Source: Phylloscopus collybita (Eukaryota; Chordata; Aves; Passeriformes; Phylloscopidae). Taken from it: a stretch of DNA of 64,000 nt. A model generated the notes under the pieces. That model saw only the letters and a list, made by a program, of their open reading frames with translations, made no database searches and had not been told where the DNA came from. This document shows positions 1-13,129 of this stretch, piece after piece (the stretch's first letter is position 1; every line of letters starts with the position of its first letter). The translations under genes and the position numbers were made by a program. The stretch is taken from the NCBI GenBank assembly GCA_027886175.1, contig JAJNNQ010000075.1, forward strand, positions 6,427,001 through 6,491,000, written 5' to 3'.

Positions 1-963
1 TTGATAGACTGCTTGAATGAATCTTGAGCCTTGAGTCAGTTGCATATTCAGAGGTGTCAAGTGCTATTTGCAACGCCCACAGATAGCTGAGACATCTTCC
101 CAGAGCTGGCAGCTGCTGCACAGAACCTGTGGGATGGTGGTGCTCGCCTGGAGCAGCTGGAAGTGGAGCAGAACTGCACATGAAATGGCACTGGCCACCC
201 ACCCACCCTGATGTCTTCAAACCAAGACACCTGGGTACAGTTATATTGCCTTTACCAGGTGGGATTCATTTTAATACTCTTAATTGAAAGTATTTACAAA
301 TAGATGTTTATTTGTAATGCTTTTAGCATCTTAGACTCCATTGTGGTTCGTTGAGATTTAAGAGATGCACTTCAGTTGCTTGAACGTCATCTCCAGTGGG
401 ACAAGACACTTAGTGCACCCTGGTTTTCCTGCAGGTTCCACTCCCAGGAGTCATGTACTCTTAGAAGTTCTGTGTCATAGGTTCTTTCATAGTCCTGGGT
501 ACCTCCCAGGTAGTCTCCCAGGTGCCATCAGACACCCATCTATAGATATCCCCTTGCCTGGCTCCTCTGGTCAGCTCAGCCAATAGAGCCCAGAGAGCAA
601 TTCAGCTGCTCCATCAACTTGAGGAGCTAACAAGATATCCTCCTCTGCTTTAATTGAGTAATGTCAGTATTTAGACACTCTCATGTAGGTATGGAGGTGT
701 TTGAGGTAGCAGAGGCACATGGGGCTGGCAGGTACCACATCAAATGCATGACATACTCAGGGCTCTTCTGGACCAGCAGTCAGAGACCAGGCAAGGTACC
801 CCACTGCTTCTCAGGTGTTTGGGTGATTGAGTAGGGCCCATAGATTAAAAAAATCAATTTTGGAAACATTATATATGTTATGTAAAAGAGAATGTGCAAG
901 GTCCCCTGCTCTTGCCTAATGCTTCTAGTAACAGTGATAACTTTCCTATTCTATAAGGCCAGT
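1..963. other. Unannotated left edge, possibly old repeat
   Basis: No gene is supported here. The stretch from about 60 to 830 has a patchy, moderately GC-rich texture with CAG/CTG-containing words, which resembles an old, decayed avian repeat more than unique DNA. I could not match it to a family. The only longer reading frame (365-586, plus) has no recognisable protein features. Confidence 0.3.
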
Positions 964-1530
964 TGTCATGGGCTGACCTCAGACAGCAGCCAAATACCAA
1001 CCCTGACTTTCCCTCACTTCCCTCTTGGAAGGCATGGGAGCTGGAGTAAATTGAAAGACAGCAAAAGGACTTGTGAATCAAGATAATGATAATTTAATAA
1101 GAAAAACAAAAGCTGCTGTACAAGTAAAGCAAAAATGTGAACTAATTCACTGTTTCCCATTAGTGGGCAGGTGTCCAGATGTCTCCTGGTAAGAAGAGCT
1201 TCAGCTTACATAGCAGGTGCTTGGAAAGGCAAATGCCATAGCTAAAATTTCTGCTTCTTTCTCCTTACCATGAGTTTTATTGCTGAATATGATGTCATGT
1301 GGCATGGAATAACTCTTTTGTCAGTTTGGAACAGCTCTCCTGCATATGTTTCCCCCGAGACTTCTTCTTACTTGGGAGGTTGGGGGAAGAGAGTCAGAAG
1401 ACCTTGATATTGTACAAGACGTTCCCAGCAACAGCCAAAACAGTCTTATCCACACTGTTTTAATCCCAAAGGCCCATGTGTGACACAGGAATTCACCTGT
1501 GGAACTTCATCCCAGCCAAACTCAGTTACA
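964..1530 (-). mobile_element. Solo LTR of an avian endogenous retrovirus, degenerate
   Basis: Read on the minus strand, the element begins with TGTAACTGAG near 1530 and ends in TGACA at 964, giving the TG...CA ends expected of an LTR. The interior matches my memory of a common avian LTR: a promoter-region block (minus-strand equivalent of the GATGTCATGTGGCATGGAAT stretch at 1290-1309) and an A/T-rich poly(A)-region block (about 1082-1120). No gag, pol or env sequence adjoins it, so it is a solo LTR. The flanks CCAGT (959-963) and CCATT (1531-1535) could be a target-site duplication with one mismatch. It has many differences from the remembered consensus, so it is old. Related copies occur at 43790-44077 and 59619-60173. 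Confidence 0.7.
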
Positions 1531-4500
1531 CCATTGCTCCAGGACATGAAGGTTGTCTTCTGGGTCACACCTTTGCATTTCTGCAGTGAGTCCAATATTC
1601 CACTGCAAATCTTTCCCATGTCATTGCTCACATTAATCCTGAAGCTCCCTTTCACTTCTAGGACACAATATAGTAGACAACTCTACTTTGAAGAACAGAC
1701 TTGGCCAAAAGCCAAGCAGAAGAAAAAATTCAAGTGTTTCATTTAGGAAGATGGGAGGGAAAGAAAGGAGTTTTCAAAGATGAGATAGCAGACCTCCATC
1801 CTAGCTTGACTGTTGAGTCTTCAGTGCCAAATATCTCACTGATGCAGCATCACCGAAGATGAGTATTGAGTTTTAATTCTCTTAACTGGGAATCAGTAAT
1901 TTCTAATTCTGACATACATTTGATACATGCATATTTCATAACATTTATGAGCTACAGAACATTGTTATTATTGTAGATCCTAAGTTGTCTCCAGGTTTAT
2001 TTTAGACCATCATAGCTGAGTAGAACAAAATCTTTCACATAAGTTTAGACTTCAGTCCTACACCAGTACTGCCAGCAGCCAATTTGTTATTGTGTTGTTG
2101 CATATTGTAATACAGTAATACAGTAAATATCATGTCTGAATGATAAAACCACAATAAAGTTGGATATAACTAAAATCAGACTTAACTAGAAAGTGGAATG
2201 AGATCAAAAACTGGAGCTTTTGACCACATCAACAACTTCCCTAGAGCTTGTGTGAAAGGCATGTTTCACAGGTGATTTACAATTCATTGTCATCTTTGTC
2301 CACTGCATACTGAAAAACTTGTCAGTTAAATCAGGCAAATTATTTCCTCTTTTAGCATTAAAAGTATTCTAGCATTTAGCATTTAGCATTAAAGAAGCAG
2401 TTTAAATTTCCTTTAATGCAAAGCAGATTAATGGCTTGAGTGTTTCTGACTGACCAAGTATCATATGACATGTTAGAAACTTGGGAAATCAAAATTGGAT
2501 TACCCAGCACACTCTTGAGTTGAGCTTTTCTGGCACAAGATTCCTGTTAATATTTCACTTCTAGTCTTTTGTGCCAGGGGTGCTAAAAAGAGAAGACAAA
2601 AAAAACCAAAATGGAAGAAAAGAACAGAAAATGAGTTTATATTGGATTTGGGTAACTGACAGTGATTGCTATCAAATCACAGATTAAATAATGAATTTCT
2701 GAAGTGTTCAGTGCATTTATGCTCACAGAATAAAATCTCCTGCCTCTTTCTCAGTCTCCCTCTCTGTCTGGAATACAGACACATACACTGAAACTATTAT
2801 TTCATTATAAGCTTTAACTATAAAGGCAAAACACACATCAACGTTGAGCGCTTCAGTGGTACAGAAATGGTGAAACAAAGATGGCTCAGAGAGACTGACT
2901 GGATACCATACATAGTTTTGAGAGGTTGTTCCATCCAAGTTTAAGGCAGTGATGTCAGTCCAAAGCATGTGTGTGAGGGTACCTGCTGGGTTCATACCCA
3001 CTTTCAGGGCAGCTTTCTGAAAAGGAAATTTCATTTTTAAACATCCTGTGATATTGACCATTGACCTGTCCATGGGAGGGAGGTGGGGCACTCTGTCAAG
3101 AAGAATATCTAGCACTGAGTCCTTCCGCAGCCTACTCCTTTATAATTGCTAAACTACCTGTTTTTATGGCAAAGTCCTAACACAGTTCTAAGCCCTGATT
3201 CAGCTTTCCAATAATTGCCAGCTCCGACAGCGCAGTGCTGGCACAGGCCATGACAGGCGAAGGATTTGCTCGCTGACTATGCAAGATGGGCAGATGTTGG
3301 GTGAGAGATGGAGAAGTGACTTGCCAGAGTCAAACAAACACAGGACTCCATGTGGTGCCCTGCCAACTTTCCCTGCAGGATGCTGCCTGATAAACTCATT
3401 AAAGTTCGCAGCAGAATTTGGAATTGAATTTGAATAGGCTTAGTAACACAGAAGTGTATTAATTAACTTTGAGAACTCTATCAAATGTAGGAATGGTAAC
3501 ACCAAAGCTTATCAATTGTGACATGAATGTATAAGAACAACAGAAATTCAGTAACTTGGAAAGACATGAGCCAAAAAAACCTCATAATGAGCGTAAAGAG
3601 AGCAAAGAGGAACATTATAGGTTAGATACTCTCCGTCTGCTGCATTAATCACATATAACAAAGGAACTCTACATCTGTGGGGAACTGCCACATATCAGTG
3701 ATATTTGATATAAATGGGATATATCAGCAGTAATAATACTACTGTTACTACTCTGAATATGAGTGACATGTAGCTCTTACATCTAAAATCCAGCCCTGAT
3801 GTCAGTGGATGCCAGTGCCAATGAATTGTGGATGGCACGGATTTGCCCATTTCATTTCAATATGCTGGAAAGGACATATTTTTCCTTTTGAAAACTAATA
3901 TTAAGCTGACTAGAAGGGCAGTATTGAGTTTTAGCCTGTTTAGTATCCTGGTACTTTGCTCATCTTTTTACAGAACTAAAAATGAAAAAAAAAAAAAAAG
4001 TTTAGGAAGTTTGGCTTATCTCCAACACATATTGACAATCCAGCCATGCAAATATTTATGCTCAAATGGTTTCCAACCTGGACAGACTTACAGTGCTCAC
4101 CTGTACTCATCAAATGTCAATATCAGAGGAAGGAGATACTCTCAAATACCTGTTTATTTTGTAAAGCAGAGTCAATCCACTCCTTTCCAAAGGTTTATCT
4201 TGTAGTGAAGATTTGGGTACATAATTAAATATTGCACAACAATTTTTATTCAAGGCTGACATTTGAAGAAGAAAAAAAAAGGAAAAAAGTTGACATTTAA
4301 ATTAATTTATTTTTAAGCTTCTACTGTAAAAGTTTTTATGATAATTATTTGTCTTGTATTATCTCTTTCTTTCTGATTTTGCTGGTGGAAAGGTAGAAAT
4401 GGGCGTTTTAACGTGCTGAATTTTAGGCATTCAGAACTAATTTAAACACTGAAGATGTCTGTAAAGAAACAGTCCATTACATTTTTGCAATGAAAGTATT

Positions 4501-6879
4501 CTGATAAGACAGCAGAATGCAGTACTTGTGAAAGCAAAGAAAAGTGTCAGAAACAGTAGAATTTAAACCAACTTTGATTACCAATGAAAGCCTACACATT
4601 GGTAAGGGTACAACTAAATCTTACAAGCAATTTTTTTTCAGATTGAGAATAATAATAAAGGGAAACTTAATGTCTTCTAAATAGTATCCCGTAAGTGACA
4701 TTCTGACTATTTATAAATGAGAGTGAATTTTTGCAATTAGTCCTGGTGATAATTGCCCAGTATTTACAATTTGGATTATCTAGTATATAGAAATATTATT
4801 GTTACTACAGTTTCACAGTTAAAACCTTTTTTTTTTCCTATCATGTTGTGAGCATGAGAATGTAACTATGTTTTATCTACAAATAAAGTAAATTTTATTA
4901 CTGGCAAAAGGTTAGCCAAATAGAGGATAGGATGAATTGTTTACTTATATGGTAATGCAACTTACAAAAAGCATGAAGAGGTCAGTATTGTCTGGGTTAA
5001 AAATGGCTGAGGCCCTGTTTCATCAGGATTGAATAAGACAATATGAATTCACATGCTGAGGTTCCTCAAGAAAAGCAAAATTCTGATGAAAACTCAGATT
5101 GACAGGGTTTCCCTGTCCATGTCAGAGCAGATTTCAAGGAGAAGGATCTCCAAATTTACCCTTAGACAGAAAGGACTGAGATGTTGTCTACTACTCTGTC
5201 TATTCCTCTTCCTCTGAAACCACAGTGAATGGAGGCTGTTGGAAGTGAGCAATGAGCACATTCTGAAATCAAAAACTGTTGAAAAACTACAGGCTGTGAA
5301 CTCATCCTACTGCAGTGCTGCCCACTGCTTCACATAAACAGCCTGTGGGGATTCAGGTATGCATGGAAACAAATGCAATAGAGAAGGAATATGTCAAGTG
5401 GTGAAAACTGCAAAAGACCAGACTTTCTTGCTTTGGCAAGGAGACAAGGGAGACCCAAAAAATATTTGGAAAACCAATACAAGAACTGAAACTGGAAATA
5501 ATGGTACCCAAAAAAATTATTTACATGAATTTCTAATTGGACTATGAAAATCCTTGCCATGGAATACTATGGAAGCAAGAGAATATCAGGGTTGAGAAAG
5601 TAAGATGAAATTTCAATGGTCATCAGAATAACTACAATGTTAATTGTTAACTTGATGAATATTTTATGCTTCTTGATAAGTATTTATTCTGTAATGGATT
5701 ATTGTTAGCAAACATTTGTCTTTCAAAATGTTTGACATCTCCTATTATTTTTGCTGGAAGTGAACCAGACCACTGGTAAACATACACCTTTTCAATAAAG
5801 ACTTAGGAACTACCTTTCAAGTTCCACATGGAAATGAAACTACACTCCCTGAGGTAAAGATGGTGGACATTATGACTGAGACAGCAGGTGTTTAAAATTG
5901 TTTCTGCTGAGCTCAGTACAGGATTAAGATTTTACTATGTTGAGAGAGGTATAAGAAAACATTTTGCTGAATAGAGAACCAATATGATAAACTGAGACGT
6001 TTTCCAATTATCCTGAGGTGAATACGAGCTACAGCTCCTTCCTAAACCTCATCTGAAAGCTGCACTGCATATTTCTTGATGATCAAGTCATTTTTTAAGT
6101 GTAGTGGAAGGCAAGTTTTAATTTTTTCACTTTCCCAGTGTGTTCAAGGATAGCTGCCAGTATGAAAATACAGGGACAATTACTAGCAACCAAAAAGGTA
6201 ATTAGCTTTCAGAAAGGTTAGTGTTTTATTTTTTTCTTTCTTACTCTGTAATGAAAAAAGAGCTAATAAAAAATGATCACATGACTGTTAAAAGTGTTTT
6301 GACTCTTAGTTAAGTAAGTCAAACAAAGGAAGAAACATTTTTCATAGACACAGCTAGGGTAATGTGTTCTGAAGGGTTTGCATAGTTACATCTTCAGTAA
6401 GTAAGGTAAAATTATGTGCAAGGCAGGGACATTTAGCATAAAACCAGTATTAATAATTCATGTGCTGAGCTCAATAGTGGAATGATAGGATATTGTAATG
6501 GGAAAAAAAACCCCAACAATAAATAGAAACAAGAGAAGAAAAATCTCATATAAAACAAAAGGGCAGTAAGAGATGTGAAAATACCAGTTATACTGATTTA
6601 GAATTTTCGTATAAGTGTACGCACAGATTAAGTGTTACAATATGACAGTGATTCTGATTTCTTTCATTTGCTTGCTGGTTATCTCCAACCAGAGTGACTC
6701 AGTGCAGAACCTCACCTTATATCTCACCAACCAGCTACACAGTGTTTATCTTCACTGCACCTCAATATGGAGAAACAAAACTCTCTGGATAAAGGAATAT
6801 ATTAGCACTATGTGAGGAAGAGAATGGACAAGATGGTCCAGTCTTAAAAAAGATTTTGCTGTCCTGGACTTAAGTTCTA
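1531..6879. other. AT-rich DNA without a supported gene
   Basis: Only short, low-quality reading frames occur, the longest being 130 codons at 2723-3115 on the minus strand. I see short A runs (for example near 3982 and 4268), a small tandem of TAGCATT near 2372-2390, and repeated TAATACAG near 2110-2127. I see no clear transposon, RNA gene or splice-bounded exon. Confidence 0.5.
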
Positions 6880-7360
6880 GAAGTTTAGGTAAATGACATC
6901 TGTAGTGCTTCCCTTCTCCACTGACGTGGTCACTCACGCATAGAAGTCCCCTTAGTTGGTCAGACAGGACTTTCCCTTGGTGAAGCCATGCTGGCTGTCC
7001 CAAATCTCCTCCCTGTTCTCTGTATAGCTTAGCACAGCTTCTAGGAGGATCCATTCCCTGATCTTCCTAGGCACAGAGGTGACCACAGGATGGTAGCTCC
7101 CAGGGTCCTCCTTTCTACATCTTTTAAAAACGGATACAATACTTCCCTTTTTTCAGCCGCCAGGGTCTTCACCTGAGTCCCATGACTTTTCGAACATCAT
7201 GAAAAATGGCTTGGCAATAACAGTAGACAATTCCCTCAAGGCAACATCATCAGCCAATTCCCTCAGGATTTTGGGATGCACCTCAGCAGGTCTCACAGGT
7301 CTCAGCTTTCTGCCTTCCACACTTAGCTGAGGAGAAGATTTGGGACCTTTCATTTTTGGA
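6880..7360 (-). mobile_element. CR1 LINE fragment, part of the reverse transcriptase ORF
   Basis: The minus-strand translation, with frame changes, follows the order expected of CR1 ORF2. A segment reading EVHPKILRELAD and FEKSWDSGE (about 7165-7290) precedes a segment like the RT block with EDPGSY (about 7090-7110), and then one reading WDSQ/QPAWLHQGK in shifted frame (about 6960-7010), corresponding to the RT QHGFTKGK motif. Stops and frameshifts show that it is dead. It lacks the 5' part and the 3' UTR, as is usual for truncated CR1 copies. Confidence 0.85.
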
Positions 7361-8229
7361 CAGGAGGACTCTGGGTTACATTCCTGCTTCACAAAATATT
7401 TACAGCCACAGACGAATGTAGAGTGGAGGGATTTTTGGACGTCATCTAGACACTACCCCTTTCATAGCAAGAGGTAACTTTAAAGTTACCTCTGTCTGTT
7501 AGATCAGGTCCTTGTCCAGCTGAGCTGTGGCAGTCTTCAGGGATGGAAAGATCACAGTCTCTCTGGTTAACCTGTGAAGAATGATCTGTGTGAATTATCA
7601 TTCCCTGCATTTAACTGAAATCTCTCTTGTTGCAACTGTGACTATTTCCTCTTTTCCCTTCCTCTGCATCTTTGAGAAAAGCCTAACTTTGTTTTTCTTA
7701 TAGCTGCCCTTCAGGTAGTTGATCACAGCAAAAAGGTCTCCTCCTAGCCTTCTCTTTTCGAGGCTAAAGAAACCTCATTTCTTAAGCCATTCTTTCTTGA
7801 TAATGGAATCCAGAATCACAGCCACAATTTTGAGCTTGGCAATCCGGTAAATTTAATACTCACCAAACAGTGCGCCCATGCAGTGCATGTATATTCTCAT
7901 TATGACTGCAAGGATATTAAAGAAGCTGTGTTGCAACTTTCCTAAAACTGATGTAAATTATTTAAATCCCACCCTACCCATGGTCACAGACACTGCTATT
8001 TCAATGTGGAAAAAAATCAGTTTTGTCAGGGACAATTCATCCTCATTTATTACACATGATTTATCCAGACTCTGTTCCCAGTTAGCTTGTCCCTTGGGTG
8101 CCTACAAATGGCTTCTACATATAATCTTTTATCAAGAAACCCTGGAAAATACCTAAAGAAGCAACCTCTTGTGATCCAGCTCTGATGTATGTGCTCCAGC
8201 AAAATTTCACACTCTTCAACACAGCAGAA
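7361..8229. other. Unassigned interval with one perfect palindrome
   Basis: No gene is supported. The interval contains the palindrome at 7471-7492, listed separately, and otherwise looks like unique or very old repeat sequence. Confidence 0.45.
7471..7492. repeat. Perfect 22-bp palindrome without spacer
   Basis: The half-site GAGGTAACTTT is followed directly by its exact reverse complement AAAGTTACCTC. It has no loop. It lies about 110 bp from the end of the CR1 fragment at 6880-7360. Confidence 0.9.
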
Positions 8230-8301
8230 ATAAAAATGATAGAAATGTTTGGACTGGAAAGAACCTTAAAGGATCATCCAGTTTCAGTCCCTCTTCCATG
8301 G
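8230..8301 (-). mobile_element. CR1 3' end, first part, interrupted by an LTR
   Basis: The plus strand reads like the reverse complement of a CR1 3' end: GGACTGGAAAGAACCTTAAA, then GGATCATCCAGTT, then a CCCTCTTCCATGG block. The sequence stops exactly where the LTR at 8302 begins and resumes at 8921. Confidence 0.75.
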
Positions 8302-8920
8302 TGTCCTAGGGTGACTTCATGATGCTTGTACCCCCAACTGTCTGTTCTGTTTGTGCTGTATATTAAGTTCTGTACCTTTAAAATGGTTCTGGGAGCGAAG
8401 CGGGAGAAAGAAGCAGCGCAGTTTGTTTTGAGAAGACTGCCTGACTCCCACACGGCCTTCTCTGGCTTTTGTCTGAGGCACCGACAATGGTGGGACAGAG
8501 ATCTCCTGTGCTTTTAGTTAGTTTTAGCTGGCTGAGGCAGACAAGTTCCCTGGTCTTGGGACTGTTTAAATCTGCTCTGGACTGACAAACCCAGAGGAGC
8601 AGCGAGGGCTGGCACCTGCGGCCTGCTGGGCCTGGCCCTGCGGAGGGAGTGGGGCTGTGAGAGACTGAGGGAGCTGAGCTGCACCCACGGCAAGGACTGC
8701 CTCAGTTTGCCATCTCTCTTCAGAGCGGTGAGAGGGTTTATTGTTTCATATTATTCATTCTTTGTGCATGTGGGCATCTTGTTTGTTGAATAAATAGTTT
8801 TTTCCACTTTTCTCTGAGGAAGTTCTTTTCCCAGACTGGTTGGGGGGAGGGGCCATTTGGGTTTGCTTTCCAGAGGAACCCCTTCAGAGGTTTCCTCCCA
8901 ATTTTGCCCTAACCAGGACG
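8302..8920 (+). mobile_element. Solo LTR of a passerine-type endogenous retrovirus
   Basis: The element starts with TGTCC and ends with GGACG, an inverted repeat of TGTCC/GGACA in which the final A has become G. It is 619 bp long and carries an AATAAA polyadenylation signal at 8789-8794. The flanks CATGG (8297-8301) and CACGG (8921-8925) are a 5-bp target-site duplication with one substitution. The CR1 tail that ends at 8301 continues after the duplication, which confirms the insertion. There is no internal retroviral sequence, so the element is a solo LTR formed by LTR-LTR recombination. It matches my memory of a songbird LTR closely, so it is younger than the other LTRs here. A 5-bp duplication fits an ERVL-like (class III) element; that class call is an inference. 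Confidence 0.9.
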
Positions 8921-8955
8921 CACGGCCAGGGTTTCCATCCACTAAGAATTTCAAA
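8921..8955 (-). mobile_element. CR1 3' end, second part, after the LTR
   Basis: The sequence CCAGGGTTTCCATCCACTAA corresponds to the CR1 block that should follow the CATGG word at 8297-8301 in the antisense reading. It is therefore the remainder of the CR1 copy split by the LTR. It fades out within about 35 bp. Confidence 0.6.
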
Positions 8956-9763
8956 TAAAATGCAATAGCAGGAAGGGCAAGCTGCATGACAACTTGCAGT
9001 TTGACTTACAGTTTCTCAAGGAGTTCTGTACTCCACAGTTCAGGAAATACAAGAAAAAAGCTATAATTTACAACACAGTCTCCCTCACCTGGATCATTGA
9101 TTTTTCTGAATCCTGGTTTTGGATCTTGAAATCACTGTGCACTGCTGTTGACATTAGGGCTGTGAGTCCTCTAATATATCTGGTTATTATAGCATCTAAA
9201 TTTGTCACTTTAGTTCTTTACTTTAGGATTTGTATCCCACATTTGTGTCCTACATTGATACTTGGGAAATCCACTGCGTGCTTCAATGGTCCTCACAGAG
9301 TAGGCAGAATTGAAGGTGACATAGACATTTATTTTAATGATGGTGGGAGAAGTTTGAGGCTGGAATCAGGAAGATCTGACAGAAGTGTGCCTCAGTAAAT
9401 TTACAGCCCTGAGTCAGACCCTCAGAATTCTCACACATTGTCAGGCAGAGAATATACCTCAAAAGCAGTAAATACAGACAGAAAAGATTTTAAAATAGCA
9501 AATAGGAAATTCAAAGGAAGTAGCAGGTCTTTGATACCACCATATATTTTTGTTAACAAGGTGACTCAATACAGGAAGATGAAACTCAGTTATCATGACT
9601 TATCTAAAAGAAAGTCAGGGAAAAATTTATTGTTTTGAAAACTTACCCAAGACCTGGATTTGGTTTTGAAGTTCCCATGTTCTGTTCTTGCTCTGGATGT
9701 AGATGTTCACAATTACAGACCACTGCTTATGCAGAGCAAAAGATGGTGCATTTTCAAAATCCT

Positions 9764-9807
<44 letters not shown>

Positions 9808-12800
9808 TAACAGGACTATATAAGAGTGATAAAATAATTCTAGGGCTATTTTCTAGCAAGTGTGAATGTCTGGACAGTCAGTAATCAGAGAAGACATGAG
9901 TACAGGGAGATGTTTCTTTTTCTTTTCAGTGGTCTGGGCTTATTTGGGTTAAAGCTGAACAAAAAAGAAGTGTTTTTTCCTTTTCCTCCTCTGCATTCTG
10001 TGAGTGATAAAACTTGAGCTGTGCTGCCAAAATAACACAGCTTAAAAAGCTGCTTTAAGGGATGAGGATTATCTCAATTATCACAGCTCTTCCAAAGGTA
10101 TGAGCATAGAGGACATCAATCTGATAAGACAAAAATCCTTGTATGTTGTGTTCCCATATCTATAAATTCTATAACACAGCCAGAGGCATCAATTCTAGTC
10201 ACATTCATGCTGTGACTTACCTGTTCAAATAAGAGATCAGGATAATTCTGTGTCCTGAAGCCATGGAATTGTGACACCAAGACCAGACTGTAAAGTATCT
10301 GCCCCTTTATTGGAGGTTAACAAAGGGGCAGCTCTGTTGCAGCTCCACCATGGCAAAACAGACACCTTGAACTTCCTGAATGCTAGAAATGCTTCTGGTG
10401 GTAGGCCGGGGTGTAGACAGCATGCAGAGCCATCCTTTTGCAGTACACCAGCCATTGAGTTGTGTGCACTGCAGTATTCACCAGTTTCCTTTCCAGATCC
10501 AGGTATAGACTGTGCTGAAGGGACTATCAGCAAGATGGATCTCACAGAGAGCTCAGCTGTTGCTGAGCATCCTGCACACCTCTGATTGTGACTGGAGCTG
10601 CTCCTTGATGTGCAGTGGAGAGATGCACATGTTGCTGATATCCTGTCAGCAAAGCACACTGTTTCTAAGCTGGGACATGTCTGCTTAATTGTATTATGTG
10701 TGCATGATGTTCAAGCAGCATAAGAGCACTTGACTCTCTGTCTCCTCTGTTCAGACACTTAGAGTGTCTTCACAACACCCTCGGGTTCCTTCTGACTTCT
10801 GCCTCGTATAATTAATTCTTGCACCCACTTAAAATCACATTATGACCCTTCTATAAATACCCTGAAAAACATATTTGTGCATGAAGTCACAATGTGGTTT
10901 GCAGAATTGGAGGACCAGTGACTACATGTGACTGTAATATTTTTACCTTCCATGGGCCCCACCTCTGTCAACGCTTGGAAGGTTTGACCGTCACACCAAG
11001 ACCCTGAGCGGGCTGAGATGGGCAGAAGTGGTATGGCAGGCTCACTCCACTCAGCTAGAAAGTTGGATCTTGCCTGCCTGTTGCATTTCTTCTGTTGTTA
11101 TTCTTTTTCAATTAAATAACTATAATAATGGGAAATGACATAATTGGTTGATTTGGTTTCTGGAAACATAACACATGTGTCTTTTGACCCAAACAGACTT
11201 ACAGAGCCAGCAGACAGCGGAAATGGCAACAAGAGACAGAATGCTGTATTAAACTGGAGTCAGGACAGACTTTTTAAAAGTTAAAGGGCAAAGAAACTTC
11301 CTCTATGGACTCAAAATATGTATGCTGGTGTTATTCTGATATCATTGGCAAATCCTTTGTGATCAGGTTCAGTTATACAAGGCTGTCAAATTAAATATTA
11401 GACTAATTTACTAATCTTGCCTCTGTTTGGCACTGAGTCTGTCTGGTTGAATGCTGCAATCCTGCTCACTGGTATAACTGCTCTAATGTTCCTGTGTCTT
11501 CTGAGTAACAGGATGTTAACTTAGCTATTATAAAATGAGATTTTTTTTAAAAACAAAAAGAAGACAAAATAGGCTGAAGATTGCAATTTGTAAAGCTGGG
11601 AAACCTGATGATGAAAACTGTCTTTTCAAAGATCAAGTACAGCTATTTGCAGCAAAATTGCAGGAAATGAGTAGGTTTTACTCTCTCTTGTGTGGTGGTT
11701 CTAAACAAGCATCCATGCTTGAGTGAGGTTTTAAACAAATGCATTCGCTACCTTTGCAGAGGCTGCTCAACTGGTTAGTAAGCTGAGGGGCAGTGTGGGA
11801 GAAACTGCTTGAAGCACCATTATTCCCTTTGCCCTTACTCATCCAACACCTTTCTCTGTCATACTTTGCAAGGAAGGGGACAGGCACAGGATGGAAAAGA
11901 AAGGAAAAGTGCGTAGGTCATTAAAAATATAATGAGGTGAAGCAAAGAGCACTTGAAAGTTGGGATTTGGCAGACAGGCCAAACTCTTGAAGCAGCAGAA
12001 AGCATTATTGATAGGTGATATCAATAATAAATGTGAATAGGAGGTAAGAAACAGCAAGGAGGGTAAGAGTGCAGATCTGTACTTAAAGAAGAGGGATGGA
12101 ACATGCTTGTGCTAATGAAACAGTGGCTGCTGCACTAAGGGCAGGGGGTTACTTGCTTCAAGTTCTCTTTTGGCCTTGCAAATGCAGGAAGGAAGTGGGA
12201 AGAATATGGGATCTTCCTTTCTTGTGCCCCTGCTGAAGAAATCTCTCCTTTTCTCTGCTTCTCTGAGGTCAAGATATTAATTTAATAACAGCTCTTTTAG
12301 AGAAAAACCAGTGCTAAAATCTCCAAGAGCAGAAGGTGGAAGAGCAAAGTCAAATTGTAGAGCTGGAGATGTAGTCAAAGCACCAGCTCTGTAGGGAGGT
12401 GCTGCAGTTCATGTTCAGGAGAGGAGTGTAGGGTGATTCTTAGTTAGGTCCAAACCATCTTAACCAGAAGACAACCTTTGGATGTTCCCTTCAAGCAGGG
12501 CAACCAAACCATCTCTTTTTTTGTTGTCCTATCTTCCATGTTTGTGCTAAACACAGCATTGAGTTTATCACAAATTACTGTTCATGCAAAGGTAAAAGAA
12601 GATTATCATCAATACTGGCCAACTAAATTTCACAGTACTGTACTGATGAGAAATTGTCAGATAGAACTTGATCCTGTTGCTATTCACTTTTGCAGAGCTG
12701 AGGAACCAGTGTTCGTAGTTATCTTCACACATCATCTCAGTGCACTTCATCAAGCATCACACATCCTTTAGGAGCATCTCTGGAACTTCTGAGTGTTCCA

Positions 12801-13129
12801 AAGATGCAAGATGCCCCTGGAAATCTCATGTGATTTTCACTTAGGATTCCAGAACCTGCGCTCAGGAGGGAAAGGTAATGAGTAGGTTGCTATTCTTATC
12901 TTGGTTTTGTATTTCTAATCAGGAATATGAAAATAAAATTACATATTGACTAATATCTTCTTCAGAACTCCCTAGAAAGCAGGATTAAAAACCAGAATAT
13001 TGGCGTCTTGGGAGAAAATGTTCTAACTCTTTACTGAGTCACCTGTATTTAACTAACTCTTACACTTTTTTCTGTTTGTTTCCAAGCAATGCTGACCCTT
13101 CTCCTCCACTCCACATCACAGGAAATGTT
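8956..13129. other. AT-rich DNA without a supported gene
   Basis: The interval includes a 41-base T run (9766-9806) and otherwise unassigned DNA. The longest frames are 134 codons (8994-9398, plus) and 140 codons (10237-10659, minus). Neither shows a motif, a splice-bounded exon or biased composition that would support a gene. Confidence 0.5.
9766..9806. repeat. Homopolymer T run of 41 bases
   Basis: An uninterrupted T run, which is likely to vary in length. On the minus strand it would be a poly(A), but no AATAAA or recognisable retrocopy lies before it. Confidence 0.95.

Noticed and set aside
9766..9806. T41 run as poly(A) tail of a minus-strand retrocopy
   Set aside because: No AATAAA or cDNA-like body precedes it on the minus strand, and no flanking duplication was seen.
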